The notes under the pieces: generated by a model
What the model saw: the letters and a program-made list of their open reading frames with translations, nothing else
The model's database searches: none
Told to the model about the DNA's origin: nothing
From: Clostridia bacterium
Lineage (GTDB): Bacteria > Bacillota > Clostridia > Oscillospirales > CAG-272
Length of the DNA: 47,681 nucleotides
Direction: 5' to 3'
Assembly (NCBI GenBank): GCA_017453255.1
Contig: JAFTKN010000021.1
Location: forward strand, 1 to 47,681
Program-made: the position numbers and the translations under genes
In this document: piece by piece, positions 17,318 to 25,820 of the stretch
Layout of the letters: every line of letters begins with the position of its first letter
Position numbering within the stretch: position 1 is the first letter of the stretch

Positions 17318-19294
17318 TTACTTTATCCTTTTGAAGCTACCATTTAAGCTTCTTTTATTTTTGTAATTATTGATTATTTCCTCACATTTATCTCTGCTTT
17401 CATCGGTAAAAACAAAATGGTGAGAGAAATGCTCTATTTCGTTTAGCTTGTCAGCCATATAAATTGGGACACTATTATGTATTACACACCTATGCCCAAA
17501 AACGCCCTCTGTAAAGAAGTTAGCTCCCTGTCTATCCTTTAAATAGCCCTTGCACTTATCACAGCCATAGGAATCCTTTAAAATACATTTATGGCTTGTC
17601 ATAACTGGGAATTTACCATAGGCTATAACCGAATAAGACGGAAAATCTCTTAGCTGAGCTAAGCTAAGCTCAGGGGAAAGAATTACATTCTCTGCGCCAT
17701 TTTCTATCAAATAATTGACACAGGGTACGTTAAAAGCATTAAATCTAAAGTCACAAATTACTTTAAAGCCCAGCTCCTTTACCTTATACATTTGACCAAT
17801 ATTAGTTACCAAAGCATAGGTAACGCCATCTGCTTTTGCCTTATCTAACAATATCTCAATTTTTTTCCATTCATTATCGCAAATTACAGGTGGCAAGCAA
17901 ATACCATTAATTCCATGTCCCTTTTCATATCTATCCAAATAAACGAATACTACGTCAAAAAAATCCTTTGATTTCGGTATCTGTAAGGGAGAGGAAAAGA
18001 ATGCAGTTTTTATTCTTTTTACGCCCTCTGCTTTTTCTGTTTGGTATTCCTTTTGTTCTAAAGTATATTCTCTTTCAAAGAGCCTCTTAACTGCCTCACG
18101 CCTTAGTGCATTTATAGAGGAAACCCTAACCATAATATCAGGCGACATTTCAACCTCAATTTTTCCTATTTGAAAAGGGGTATTGCCCAATTTTGAAAGA
18201 TTTTTAATAATATCATCCTTGGATATCGGGGCATTTATCGCCTTTTCTACTATATCACCATAGCAGGAAACTCCCTTGTCTGCTGCTAAAAGTGTAATTT
18301 TTGCTCTTTTTCCAGCTATAAACTCTGCATAAATATCAGCATATGCCTTATCAAGTCTATATTCCTTTGCTTTTAGCTGGCTTGTTGTCCTTTTATCCTC
18401 ATCTGTTCTTATACCGAGCATGCTTTTATTTATTTTTGATGTAAAATATCCATCAGTAAAGCCTTGACGTGAAAAAAGTCCACCCAGTGTTGATAATTCG
18501 CCCTTATTTGCGCTTCTTTGCTCGTCAATCAGCCTGCGCCAAATTTCGACAGCTCCACCTACGTATGAGCTATCCTTCATTCTACCCTCAATTTTCAAGG
18601 ACGATGCTCCACATGCTAAAATTTCAGGCACACAGCTTGCTAAGGACATGTCCTTCAAGCTTAGTGGATATGATTTTTCATTAAGCAATGTATATGGTAA
18701 GCGACAGGGTTGAGCACACTCGCCCCTATTACCACTTCTTCCACCCATAGCATAGCTCATAAGGCATTGACCTGAAACAGACATACAATGTGCTCCATGA
18801 ACAAAAATCTCTGTTTCGCACTCTGCATTTTTTGCAATATATTCAATATTATTCTTATCAAGCTCTCTTGCTAAAACAACACGAGATACGCCTATTGTAT
18901 CCTTTAAAAAATCAGCACCGTCAAGATTGTGAACGGTGCATTGTGTGCTTGCATGAAGCTCAATTTCCGGATAATACTTCTTTATCGTTCTCATTACGCC
19001 TAAGTCAGACACTATAAACGCATCAGCTCCCATATTCCAAAGAGCGACTACATATTCAAGCATTTTGGGAATTTCCCTTTCATATAGGGCAATATTGAGA
19101 GTAATATACACCTTTACTCTGTGGGCATGAGCAAGCTCAATAGCCTCTTTTGCCTCATCTAAGGTAAAATTCCTTGCTCTTATCCTTGCATTGAACTCAC
19201 CAATACCTAAATATACAGCATCACAGCCTGCAGAAATTGCACTAACTAAAGAATCAAAATCTCCACAGGGAGCTAAAATCTCTACATTTTCCAT
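17318..19294 (-). CDS. U32 family protein (tRNA/rRNA hydroxylation type)
   Basis: A 658-residue protein. The N-terminus VEILAPCGDFDSLVSAISAG and the U32 signature (EIFVHGAHCMSVSGQC, then GGRSGNRGECAQPCR) are clear. Members such as RlhA and TrhP/TrhO-pathway proteins are needed for hydroxylation of rRNA C2501 or tRNA 5-hydroxyuridine; 'peptidase U32' is the older label. The C-terminal half (from about residue 380) carries a second set of cysteines (CILKDSYGCDKCKG), probably a metal site. The gene overlaps the zapA stop by one base (TAATG). Family certain; precise RNA target not determinable here. Confidence 0.9.
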   Translation of the reverse strand: MENVEILAPCGDFDSLVSAISAGCDAVYLGIGEFNARIRARNFTLDEAKEAIELAHAHRVKVYITLNIALYEREIPKMLEYVVALWNMGADAFIVSDLGVMRTIKKYYPEIELHASTQCTVHNLDGADFLKDTIGVSRVVLARELDKNNIEYIAKNAECETEIFVHGAHCMSVSGQCLMSYAMGGRSGNRGECAQPCRLPYTLLNEKSYPLSLKDMSLASCVPEILACGASSLKIEGRMKDSSYVGGAVEIWRRLIDEQRSANKGELSTLGGLFSRQGFTDGYFTSKINKSMLGIRTDEDKRTTSQLKAKEYRLDKAYADIYAEFIAGKRAKITLLAADKGVSCYGDIVEKAINAPISKDDIIKNLSKLGNTPFQIGKIEVEMSPDIMVRVSSINALRREAVKRLFEREYTLEQKEYQTEKAEGVKRIKTAFFSSPLQIPKSKDFFDVVFVYLDRYEKGHGINGICLPPVICDNEWKKIEILLDKAKADGVTYALVTNIGQMYKVKELGFKVICDFRFNAFNVPCVNYLIENGAENVILSPELSLAQLRDFPSYSVIAYGKFPVMTSHKCILKDSYGCDKCKGYLKDRQGANFFTEGVFGHRCVIHNSVPIYMADKLNEIEHFSHHFVFTDESRDKCEEIINNYKNKRSLNGSFKRIK

Positions 19295-19599
19295 TATTTC
19301 ATATTGAGCCTTGCACGTAGCTCCTCGTTTTCCTTCTTAAGTCTATTCACATTTGCTTGATAAAGGGCAACCTGTGTTTCTAAGTTTCTTACCTTCTTAG
19401 AATCCTGCTCACCTTTACTACAATAATTCATCGCTGTAAAAAGAGCTGCTTCAATTAACGAAGTGCTTCTTTGAGTTTTAACCATTGAGTTAATTTGTGT
19501 TTCAACGGTTTGAGCTATTCTTCTGACATACTCGCCACCGTCCTCTGATATAATTCCAAGCTTTATTCCTGCAATTTCTACATAAATCTTTTCTTTCAT
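19294..19599 (-). CDS. zapA: Cell division protein ZapA
   Basis: I start at the ATG at 19599 (MKEKIYVEIAGIKLGI, 101 residues), preceded by GAGGAAGAG; the upstream in-frame extension lacks an SD. The N-terminal half has the ZapA beta-hairpin followed by a helix, and the C-terminal half is a coiled coil (QVALYQANVNRLKKENEELR). ZapA bundles FtsZ filaments at the division ring. In Firmicutes zapA is often next to U32 genes, as here. Confidence 0.88.
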   Translation of the reverse strand: MKEKIYVEIAGIKLGIISEDGGEYVRRIAQTVETQINSMVKTQRSTSLIEAALFTAMNYCSKGEQDSKKVRNLETQVALYQANVNRLKKENEELRARLNMK

Positions 19600-19710
19600 A
19601 CTCTCTTCCTCTCTATGCCTTACGGGAGTGGTACGAACCAATTTATCAAGCTTTTAGCATGATATGTCCATTTCAAACAAAATCAGTTCGAATATATTAT
19701 TGCTACCCCC

Positions 19711-19739
19711 TTGAATTTTTTCTACTAAGAGGCTATAAT
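19711..19739 (+). promoter_or_regulatory. Promoter of proB-proA-thiI
   Basis: TTGAAT, 17 bp, TATAAT. The leader before proB is about 75 bases, AT-rich and without a clear hairpin. There is no visible T-box. Confidence 0.75.
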
Positions 19740-19820
19740 ATATTAAATAACCTATCAATTTTATTATATATTATTGATTTAGTTTATTCAAGTAAATTTT
19801 AAATTTTTTTGGAGAGTTTT

Positions 19821-20606
19821 ATGATTAAGCATTGTAAAAGAATTGTTGTTAAAATTGGTACGTCTACTCTTACCTATCAAAACGGCTCACTCAACCTAAG
19901 AAGAATTGAGGCTTTGGTAAGAACTCTTTCTGATTTTAAAAACGCAGGACATGATATAGTTGTTGTAAGCTCTGGCGCTGTTGGTGCTGGCTATGCTAAG
20001 CTTGCGCTTAATGAATATCCACAAACTGTTGAAATGAAGCAGGCCTGTGCAGCAGTTGGTCAAAGCCAGCTTATGAAAATTTACGAAAACTTTTTTGCAG
20101 GCTATTCTCATACAGTTGCTCAAATTCTTATGACTAAGGACGTTATTGACGATAGCCATCGTCTTGAGCTTGTTAAGAATACATTTAATACACTTTTATC
20201 ACTTGGCTGTGTTCCTATTGTCAACGAAAACGACTCTGTTTCCTGTGATGGAATTAAGTTTGGTGGTAACGACACCCTATCTGCTTATGTTGCAATCGCC
20301 TGCGATGCTGATATCATAATAAACCTAAGCGATATAGACGGATTATACGATAAGGACCCTCGTAAATTCAGTGATGCTAAGCTAATTGATCGCGTTGATG
20401 AAATCACTGAGGAGATTATGGGATATGCTGGTGGTGCTGGCTCAAGCCGTGGTACTGGTGGTATGCTAACCAAAATTTTAGCTGCAAAAATTGCTAATGA
20501 AAATGGTATTCCTATGATTATTATTAATGGTGAGGACCCATATCGCTTGTATGATATTTTAGATGGCAAGCATATTGGTACATACTTTGCTAAGAAAAGA
20601 GGTTAA
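19821..20606 (+). CDS. proB: Glutamate 5-kinase
   Basis: The start is the ATG at 19821, 4 bases after GGAGAG (the in-frame TTG at 19809 overlaps that SD). The 261-residue protein is the short form of gamma-glutamyl kinase: it has the amino-acid kinase domain (VVKIGTSTLT; VVSSGAVGAG; NENDSVS; GGMLTKILAA) and lacks the C-terminal PUA domain found in the E. coli enzyme. It phosphorylates glutamate, the first and feedback-controlled step of proline synthesis. It is 2 bases from proA. proC is not in the window. Confidence 0.96.
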   Translation: MIKHCKRIVVKIGTSTLTYQNGSLNLRRIEALVRTLSDFKNAGHDIVVVSSGAVGAGYAKLALNEYPQTVEMKQACAAVGQSQLMKIYENFFAGYSHTVAQILMTKDVIDDSHRLELVKNTFNTLLSLGCVPIVNENDSVSCDGIKFGGNDTLSAYVAIACDADIIINLSDIDGLYDKDPRKFSDAKLIDRVDEITEEIMGYAGGAGSSRGTGGMLTKILAAKIANENGIPMIIINGEDPYRLYDILDGKHIGTYFAKKRG

Positions 20607-20608
20607 TT

Positions 20609-21859
20609 ATGGAGCTTTATGATTCTATTAAAGAGCTTTGTATAAGTGCAAAAAAAGCATCTCTTTCCCTTTCTATATCAAGCAGTGAGGAAAGAAATTG
20701 CCTACTTACTCAAATATCCAAGGATATAAAAGAGTGCTATGAAAAAATAATTGAATCAAACAAAATAGATTTGCAAAATGCTAAGGATAATGGAATATCT
20801 GATGCTATGCTTGATCGTTTGATGCTTAACAAGGATAGAATTTTTGCAATAAGTGATGCAATTATGCAAATTGTTAGCCTGCCCGACCCATTAAACGAAA
20901 AGGTTCAATTTACACGTCCTAATGGTCTTTTGATTGAGAAAAGGCGTGTGCCCCTTGGTGTTTGTGGTATGATTTATGAGGCAAGGCCAAATGTAACTCC
21001 CGATGCCGCTTCTCTTTGCTTAAAGAGTGGTAATAGTGTTATTTTACGTGGTGGCAAGGAAGCAATTAATTCAAACAAATGTATCGTAGAAATAATTCGC
21101 TCATCTATTAAAAAATGTGGCTTTGATGAAAACTGCGTTTGCTTGATTACTGATACTACTCGTGAAAGTGCAAATGCACTTATGTCTATGCGTGGATATA
21201 TTGACGTGCTTATTCCACGTGGTGGCAAGGGGCTTATCAAAAATGTAGTTGAAAACTCTAAGGTGCCTGTGATTGAAACAGGTGCTGGAAACTGTCACCT
21301 TTATGTAGATAAGGGAGCAAATATGGATAAGGCATTAAAGGTTGCATTAAATGCAAAATGCTCTCGTCCCTCTGTTTGTAATGCTATTGAAACAATACTT
21401 GTGCATAAGGATGAGGCAGAAGGCTTTCTTACTGCATTTTACGACGCTACAAGAAAATACAATGTAGAATTTCGTGGCTGTGAAAAGTGCTTAGATATTT
21501 TACCTAATATTTCTTTAGCCACTGACGAGGATTACAATACCGAATACGACGATTATATCGTTAGCATCAAGGTCGTTAGTGATGTATATTCAGCAGTCAA
21601 CCATATTAGAAAATACTCTACAGGACATAGCGAGGCTATAATTACAGAAAACGAGGAAAATGCTGATTATTTTGTAAAGGCTATTGACTCGTGTGCATTA
21701 TATGTAAACGCCTCTACTCGCTTTACTGATGGTGGTGAGTTTGGTTTAGGTGCTGAAATTGGCATTTCTACTCAAAAGCTACATGTAAGAGGCCCTATGG
21801 GGCTTAGTGCTCTTACATCAGAAAAATATGTAATCAAGGGTGATGGACACGTAAGATGA
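20609..21859 (+). CDS. proA: Gamma-glutamyl phosphate reductase
   Basis: A 416-residue, full-length ProA of the aldehyde dehydrogenase superfamily. It reduces gamma-glutamyl phosphate to glutamate semialdehyde using NADPH. The motifs PLGVCGMIYEARPNVTPDAA and the catalytic cysteine stretch CSRPSVCNAIET are visible, as is the C-terminal TDGGEFGLGAEIGISTQK. Its stop overlaps the thiI start (ATGA). Confidence 0.97.
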   Translation: MELYDSIKELCISAKKASLSLSISSSEERNCLLTQISKDIKECYEKIIESNKIDLQNAKDNGISDAMLDRLMLNKDRIFAISDAIMQIVSLPDPLNEKVQFTRPNGLLIEKRRVPLGVCGMIYEARPNVTPDAASLCLKSGNSVILRGGKEAINSNKCIVEIIRSSIKKCGFDENCVCLITDTTRESANALMSMRGYIDVLIPRGGKGLIKNVVENSKVPVIETGAGNCHLYVDKGANMDKALKVALNAKCSRPSVCNAIETILVHKDEAEGFLTAFYDATRKYNVEFRGCEKCLDILPNISLATDEDYNTEYDDYIVSIKVVSDVYSAVNHIRKYSTGHSEAIITENEENADYFVKAIDSCALYVNASTRFTDGGEFGLGAEIGISTQKLHVRGPMGLSALTSEKYVIKGDGHVR

Positions 21860-23058
21860 AGGAAGTAATTTTATGTAAATACGGTGAGGTTATCCTAAAG
21901 GGTGCTAACCGTTCAGATTTTGAAGCAAAAATGCTTAAGCAATTAAGACAAAGGGCAAGAAGAATTGGAAACTATAATGTTTTCTATTCTCAAAGCACTG
22001 TTTATATAGAGCCACTTGATGACGAAAGCATTGATAGAATTGACGATATGGTTTATCAGGCTAAGCATGTTTTTGGCTTTGTCGGTGTTTCAAGAGCCTT
22101 CGCCTGCAAGAAGGATATGAATGAGATTTTAGAGGTGATTAAAAATCATCTTCCAGAAAGACTTAAGGGCTATAAAACCTTTAAGGCTGAGGCTAAGCGC
22201 TCGGATAAAAAATTCCCTATGAAATCTCCCGATATAGCAGCCGAGGTTGGTGGTGCAATTTTAGCAAGTGTTCCTAAAATTAAGGTTGATATACATAATC
22301 CCGACGTTATTGTCAGAGTCGAAATCAGAGATAAGGAGGCATTTATCCACGCTGGTCAAGAAAAGGGCGCTGGTGGTATTCCTTACGGCTGTAGTGGTCG
22401 TGGCTTACTTCTTTTATCTGGGGGAATTGACTCCCCTGTTGCAGGATATATGATGGCTAAGCGAGGTGTTCAGCTTGAAGCAATACACTTTGAAAGCTTT
22501 CCTTATACATCTGAACGAGCTAAGGAAAAGGTTTTAGACCTTGCTAAAATTCTTACAAATTATACTATGAGATTGAGAGTTCACGTTGTTTCTCTTACTA
22601 AAATACAGGAGCTTTTAAGGGATAATTGTGAGGAGGAATATTTTACTCTCTTATTAAGACGCTATATGATGGCTATTTCATTAAAGCTTGCTCACAAATA
22701 TGATTGTGAGGCAATAATCACAGGCGAAAGCTTGGGTCAGGTTGCGAGCCAGACTATGAAGGCTATAAATGTTACAAATTCAATGAGTGATATTCCTATC
22801 TTCAGACCACTTATCGGTATGGATAAGGAGGAAATTATTCAAATCTCAAGAAAAATTGGGGCCTTTGAAACCTCTGTTTTACCATACGAGGACTGTTGCA
22901 CGGTGTTTACTCCTCGCCACCCTCGTACAAGACCAGAGCTTGACAAGGTTATTGAGCAGGAAAACAAGCTTGATTTCAATGCCTTGGTTGAGGAAGCGTT
23001 TGAGACAAAGGAAACTATTGTTGTTAAATGCTTTGGCGACAATAAAATAGAAATGTAA
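21856..23058 (+). CDS. thiI: tRNA 4-thiouridine synthase / thiamine sulfur carrier enzyme ThiI
   Basis: A 400-residue ThiI. The order is an N-terminal ferredoxin-like domain, a THUMP domain (YKTFKAEAKRSDKKFPMKS), and a PP-loop ATPase with SGGIDSPVAG. ThiI makes 4-thiouridine at tRNA position 8. The C-terminal rhodanese domain of the E. coli enzyme is absent, as is normal in Firmicutes; the cysteine pair in YEDCCTVFTPRHPRT is kept. An IscS-type partner desulfurase is usually adjacent in Bacillus but is not here. It is coupled to proA by a 4-base overlap. Confidence 0.96.
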   Translation: MKEVILCKYGEVILKGANRSDFEAKMLKQLRQRARRIGNYNVFYSQSTVYIEPLDDESIDRIDDMVYQAKHVFGFVGVSRAFACKKDMNEILEVIKNHLPERLKGYKTFKAEAKRSDKKFPMKSPDIAAEVGGAILASVPKIKVDIHNPDVIVRVEIRDKEAFIHAGQEKGAGGIPYGCSGRGLLLLSGGIDSPVAGYMMAKRGVQLEAIHFESFPYTSERAKEKVLDLAKILTNYTMRLRVHVVSLTKIQELLRDNCEEEYFTLLLRRYMMAISLKLAHKYDCEAIITGESLGQVASQTMKAINVTNSMSDIPIFRPLIGMDKEEIIQISRKIGAFETSVLPYEDCCTVFTPRHPRTRPELDKVIEQENKLDFNALVEEAFETKETIVVKCFGDNKIEM

Positions 23059-23081
23059 TTTTTTCCATTAAGCAAAAAACA

Positions 23082-23119
23082 TTGACTCCTGTCTTTAATT
23101 ATGATAAAATAAAGACAGG
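23082..23119 (+). promoter_or_regulatory. Promoter of the DUF1292 gene overlapped by a palindromic operator candidate
   Basis: TTGACT, 17 bp, TAAAAT, with an extended TGA. A perfect 10-bp inverted repeat, CCTGTCTTTA (23088-23097) and TAAAGACAGG (23110-23119), begins right after the -35 and ends just past the -10. Most of it lies upstream of the start of transcription, so it looks like a DNA operator rather than an RNA hairpin. Confidence 0.75.
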
Positions 23120-23132
23120 AAAAGGAGTAGTT

Positions 23133-23384
23133 ATGGCACAGGATAAAAGATTTTTAACCTTTACAAATGACGACGGCAGTGAATCTGTTTATGAGCTAAT
23201 CGACGAATGTGTTATTGACGGCTCTACCTACGTTGCTATTGCACCAACAGAATATTACGTGCTTAAAAAAGTAAAGTCAGATAAAAAGGAAGATATTTAC
23301 GAAAGCGTCGAAGGAAAAGAGCTTGAAAGGGTATTTCCCGTTTTCGATGCACGTATAAATGTTATAGACCACGATAAAAAATAA
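23133..23384 (+). CDS. DUF1292 family protein
   Basis: The ATG at 23133 follows AAAGGAG; a longer frame upstream would run through the promoter. The 83-residue protein has the DUF1292 pattern: FLTFTNDDGSESVYELIDEC, then YVAIAP and YYVLKKV, ending in a short acidic tail. Family members are small cytoplasmic proteins common in Firmicutes, often near the Holliday junction resolvase RuvX/YrrK gene, with no firmly assigned role. Here it stands alone after thiI with its own promoter. Confidence 0.85.
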   Translation: MAQDKRFLTFTNDDGSESVYELIDECVIDGSTYVAIAPTEYYVLKKVKSDKKEDIYESVEGKELERVFPVFDARINVIDHDKK

Positions 23385-23394
23385 TCACAATCGA

Positions 23395-23445
23395 TGCCTA
23401 ATGAGAATAGAACCAAATTGCCTATGGGCGACAAATCATCAGGCA
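23395..23445. mobile_element. Internally deleted 51-bp copy of the TA-flanked small element
   Basis: The first 42 or so bases match, with few changes, the right end (reverse complement) of the full copy at 39846-40123. The sequence then jumps straight to the opposite end CATCAGGCA. TA follows it at 23446; GA stands where the left TA is expected, probably a mutated target duplication. Confidence 0.75.
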
Positions 23446-23483
23446 TAAAGAATATGGCTTTTCTTTAAGCGACTACTCATCCA

Positions 23484-23523
23484 CCACACTTCCGTGTGGT
23501 CCCCCTTCCCTCACAAGGGAAGG
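23484..23523. repeat. Pair of small palindromes (REP-like)
   Basis: Two adjacent perfect hairpins: CCACAC/GTGTGG at 23484-23499 and CCTTCCCT/AGGGAAGG at 23504-23523. From general experience, paired hairpins of this style are dispersed in Clostridia genomes; I cannot count copies from this window. Confidence 0.55.
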
Positions 23524-23531
23524 CTAACATG

Positions 23532-23769
23532 AGTATTTCACAGTTTATTGCTTCCTTTCACGAATGAGAAGCAAGAAAGACAAGGCGTAAGATTTTTAGA
23601 TTGGGCGATAGCGTACTCGGCGTACGCTGAGGTCAATTAAAAATCGACAACGATGTATTTCGTAGCTCATCATTTGCGAAAAACTTGTTTTAAAATCAAG
23701 AAACAAGAAAGACAAGGCGCACCACAGGGGACGGACGATGGCAATCTAACGATTGTCGAGGTCGTCACC
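23532..23769. repeat. 238-bp direct repeat, copy 1
   Basis: It is repeated at an exact offset of 297 bp (23829-24066) with few substitutions and no indels. It contains two related sub-repeats, each starting with CAAGAAAGACAAGGCG (23572 and 23704). Both sub-repeats can fold: AGCGTAC/GTACGCT inside TTTTTAGATTG/CAATTAAAAA in the first, CAATC/GATTG in the second. I see no supported gene in it. Confidence 0.9.
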
Positions 23770-23828
23770 CACGAACCCCCAAAGCTACTAAAGAGCGCTT
23801 CGGGGAACCCCTTGGTGAGGAGCAACGA

Positions 23829-24066
23829 AGTATTTCACAGTTTATTGCTTCCTTTCACGAATGAGAAGCAAGAAAGACAAGGCGTAAGATTTTTAGATTG
23901 GGCGATAGCATACTTGACGTACGCTGAGGTCAATTAAAAATCGACAACGATGTATTTCGTAGCTTATCATTTGCGAAAAACTTGTTTTAAAATCAAGAAA
24001 CAAGAAAGGCAAGGCGCACCACAGGGGACGGACGATGGCAATCTAACGATTGTCGAGGTCGTCACC
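23829..24066. repeat. 238-bp direct repeat, copy 2, followed by a truncated third copy to 24100
   Basis: Second copy of the unit at 23532. Its sub-repeats start at 23869 and 24001. A partial third unit at 24067-24100 (GAGGAGCAACGAAGTATTTC and on) abuts the candidate RNA. The 59-bp spacer between copies 1 and 2 (23770-23828) is unrelated except for its last ~12 bases. Confidence 0.9.
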
Positions 24067-24106
24067 GAGGAGCAACGAAGTATTTCGCAGTTTATTGCTT
24101 TTAAAA

Positions 24107-24322
24107 CCTGCTGAGTGCGTGATATCCTCAGCACATAGGAACCTACACGATTAAAACGGAGTTCAATATCCAATACTGGGATGCAGGCCTCCTGCTATTT
24201 TCCCTCTTAATGAGGCTTTTGCCGGACGGATTTTAGTAGATGTTGGAAGCAACAAAGGTATTATGAGAGCACCACCCTTGTTATATACAAGGTTCAATCG
24301 CTGGTTTACACGGCTTGGCGGG
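24107..24322 (+). ncRNA. Candidate structured non-coding RNA, family not recognised
   Basis: About 215 bases have no convincing reading frame but are rich in hairpins. The ends pair over 9 positions (CCTGCTGAG at 24107 with CTTGGCGGG at 24314, three G-U pairs included), continued by CGTG/CACG. Internal perfect hairpins include GCAGG-CCT-CCTGC, TGTTG-GAAG-CAACA and CCTTGT-TATAT-ACAAGG. A strong terminator follows. I could not match it to 6S, RNase P, tmRNA or SRP RNA signatures. The strand is inferred from the terminator; no clear promoter is visible, possibly because the repeat block displaced it. Confidence 0.5.
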
Positions 24323-24339
24323 CTTATTATAATAAAATT

Positions 24340-24365
24340 ATCGGATTTCATATCCGATTTTTTTA
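24340..24365 (+). terminator. Terminator of the candidate RNA
   Basis: A perfect ATCGGAT / ATCCGAT stem with a 5-base loop is followed by seven T. Confidence 0.85.
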
Positions 24366-24373
24366 TTTTGTTA

Positions 24374-24402
24374 TTGATTATAATTTTTTTATATGATAAA
24401 AT
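24374..24402 (+). promoter_or_regulatory. Promoter of the ADP-ribosylglycohydrolase gene
   Basis: TTGATT, 17 bp, TAAAAT with TGA extension; the ATG is 27 bases downstream. Confidence 0.75.
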
Positions 24403-24429
24403 TAATAAAAAAACTTACGAGGTAATTTT

Positions 24430-25788
24430 ATGAAGCCTGTTAAAACACCTGAATATTTTCACGCTTGGGAGCATTATGCCTCTGAATTGAAGGCTGAATA
24501 TCAGCAAAGCTATGAAGAGGGCTTAGATATTGAAATGTATAAAGAGCTCTTTGATGCTACTATTAAGCTAAACGATTCCCCCTACAAGGAAAAGATAGCA
24601 AGCACCTTAAATGAGCTTGTAAACGACCTTCCAATAAGAGACGGCTATGAATTTAATGAGCCAAGCGATTTAGAGGGAATTAAGAAGGAAAGAAATCTAT
24701 CTCTTATCGAAAAGGGGCAGGCACGTGTCGATATTAAGGACAAAATCAAAGGAGCTTGGTATGGTCGTATTTGTGGTTGCTTGCTCGGAAAGCCTGTAGA
24801 AGGTGCGTGGACAAGCACTATTGTTGATATACTTAAATATAGCAATAATTATCCCCTTGAAAGATACATGAAAAGCACAGACTTAAACGATGAAATTTTG
24901 GAAAAGGGCAACGCAAAATGGATTAGTAAAAATAAAAGCTTTATTGATTTAATCAAGTGTGCTCCCTTTGATGATGATACTAACTACACAGTTATGGCAC
25001 AATGTATGATTGATGACTATGGCGTTGAATTTACTCCAACTCAGGTTTTGGAAACTTGGATGAAATATCAGCCTAAGAACGCATATTGCACTGCTGAACG
25101 AGTTGCTTATATGAACTTTTTAAAGAGTTATCTTCCACCTCACACTGCTATATACAAGAATCCTTACAGAGAGTGGATTGGGGCACAAATACGTGGCGAT
25201 TACTATGGATATATTGCTCCGAATATAGAAAAGGCTGCCGAGCTTGCCTGGAGAGATGCTTCAATTTCTCATATTAAAAATGGTATCTATGGTGAAATGC
25301 TTATTTCAGCTATGATTGCTTATGCTAAGGAAAGCGAAAATATTCTTGATGTGATTTATGCAGGTCTTTCCCAAATTCCACAAAATAGCCGTCTTTACAC
25401 TCAAGCTATGGAGCTTATTGAGGACTACAAAAATTGCGTTTGCAAGGAAAGGATTTTTGAAAAAATCAACGAACGATATAATTACAAATTCAACCACGAT
25501 TGGTGTCATACTATTTCAAATGCACTTATTGTAATTGCCTCCTTGCTTTATGGTGAGGGAAAATTCGGCAAGTCAATTTGTATGGCGGTTGAAGCTGGCT
25601 TTGATACTGACTGTAATGGCGCGACCGTTGGCTCTATTATCGGTATGATGTATGGCTTTAACAACATTGAAAAATGTTGGGTTGAACCAATAAATGGCAT
25701 GCTCGAAACACAAATTTTAGGTCACGATTTAGTTAAAATTGACGACCTTGTTAATAAAACCTTTGAGCATATTGATTTGTTTAAATAA
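24430..25788 (+). CDS. ADP-ribosylglycohydrolase (DraG/ARH) family protein
   Basis: A 452-residue protein. The first ~105 residues are an extension without a recognised domain. The ARH fold follows: GAWYGRICGCLLGKPVEG near 105-125, the metal-binding FDDDTNYTVMAQ near 180, and the second metal site AGFDTDCNGATVGSIIG near 395. These enzymes remove ADP-ribose from proteins or small molecules with two Mg ions; some relatives act on other N-glycosides. Monocistronic, with its own promoter and a perfect palindromic terminator. The substrate is unknown. TACGAGGT is a modest SD. Confidence 0.88.
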   Translation: MKPVKTPEYFHAWEHYASELKAEYQQSYEEGLDIEMYKELFDATIKLNDSPYKEKIASTLNELVNDLPIRDGYEFNEPSDLEGIKKERNLSLIEKGQARVDIKDKIKGAWYGRICGCLLGKPVEGAWTSTIVDILKYSNNYPLERYMKSTDLNDEILEKGNAKWISKNKSFIDLIKCAPFDDDTNYTVMAQCMIDDYGVEFTPTQVLETWMKYQPKNAYCTAERVAYMNFLKSYLPPHTAIYKNPYREWIGAQIRGDYYGYIAPNIEKAAELAWRDASISHIKNGIYGEMLISAMIAYAKESENILDVIYAGLSQIPQNSRLYTQAMELIEDYKNCVCKERIFEKINERYNYKFNHDWCHTISNALIVIASLLYGEGKFGKSICMAVEAGFDTDCNGATVGSIIGMMYGFNNIEKCWVEPINGMLETQILGHDLVKIDDLVNKTFEHIDLFK

Positions 25789-25791
25789 AAG

Positions 25792-25820
25792 AAAAAGCTG
25801 ACCACGTGGTCAGCTTTTTT
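25792..25820. terminator. Palindromic bidirectional terminator
   Basis: A nearly 29-bp palindrome (AAAAAGCTGACCAC and its complement) ends in a T run on the plus strand and also on the minus strand, serving both convergent genes. Confidence 0.9.

Noticed and set aside
23653..23937. 94-residue frame inside the repeat block
   Set aside because: It crosses from one repeat unit through the unrelated spacer into the next, with no SD; not a gene.
24107..24322. Identification of the candidate RNA as 6S, RNase P, tmRNA or SRP RNA
   Set aside because: The conserved cores I know (GAGGAAAGTCC of RNase P, the tRNA-like ends of tmRNA, GGAAGCAGC of SRP) are absent, and a 6S central bubble could not be shown convincingly.
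24163..24351. Minus-strand 62-residue frame over the candidate RNA
   Set aside because: No SD, and it runs through the terminator hairpin and several RNA-like stems; more likely a by-product of structured RNA sequence.
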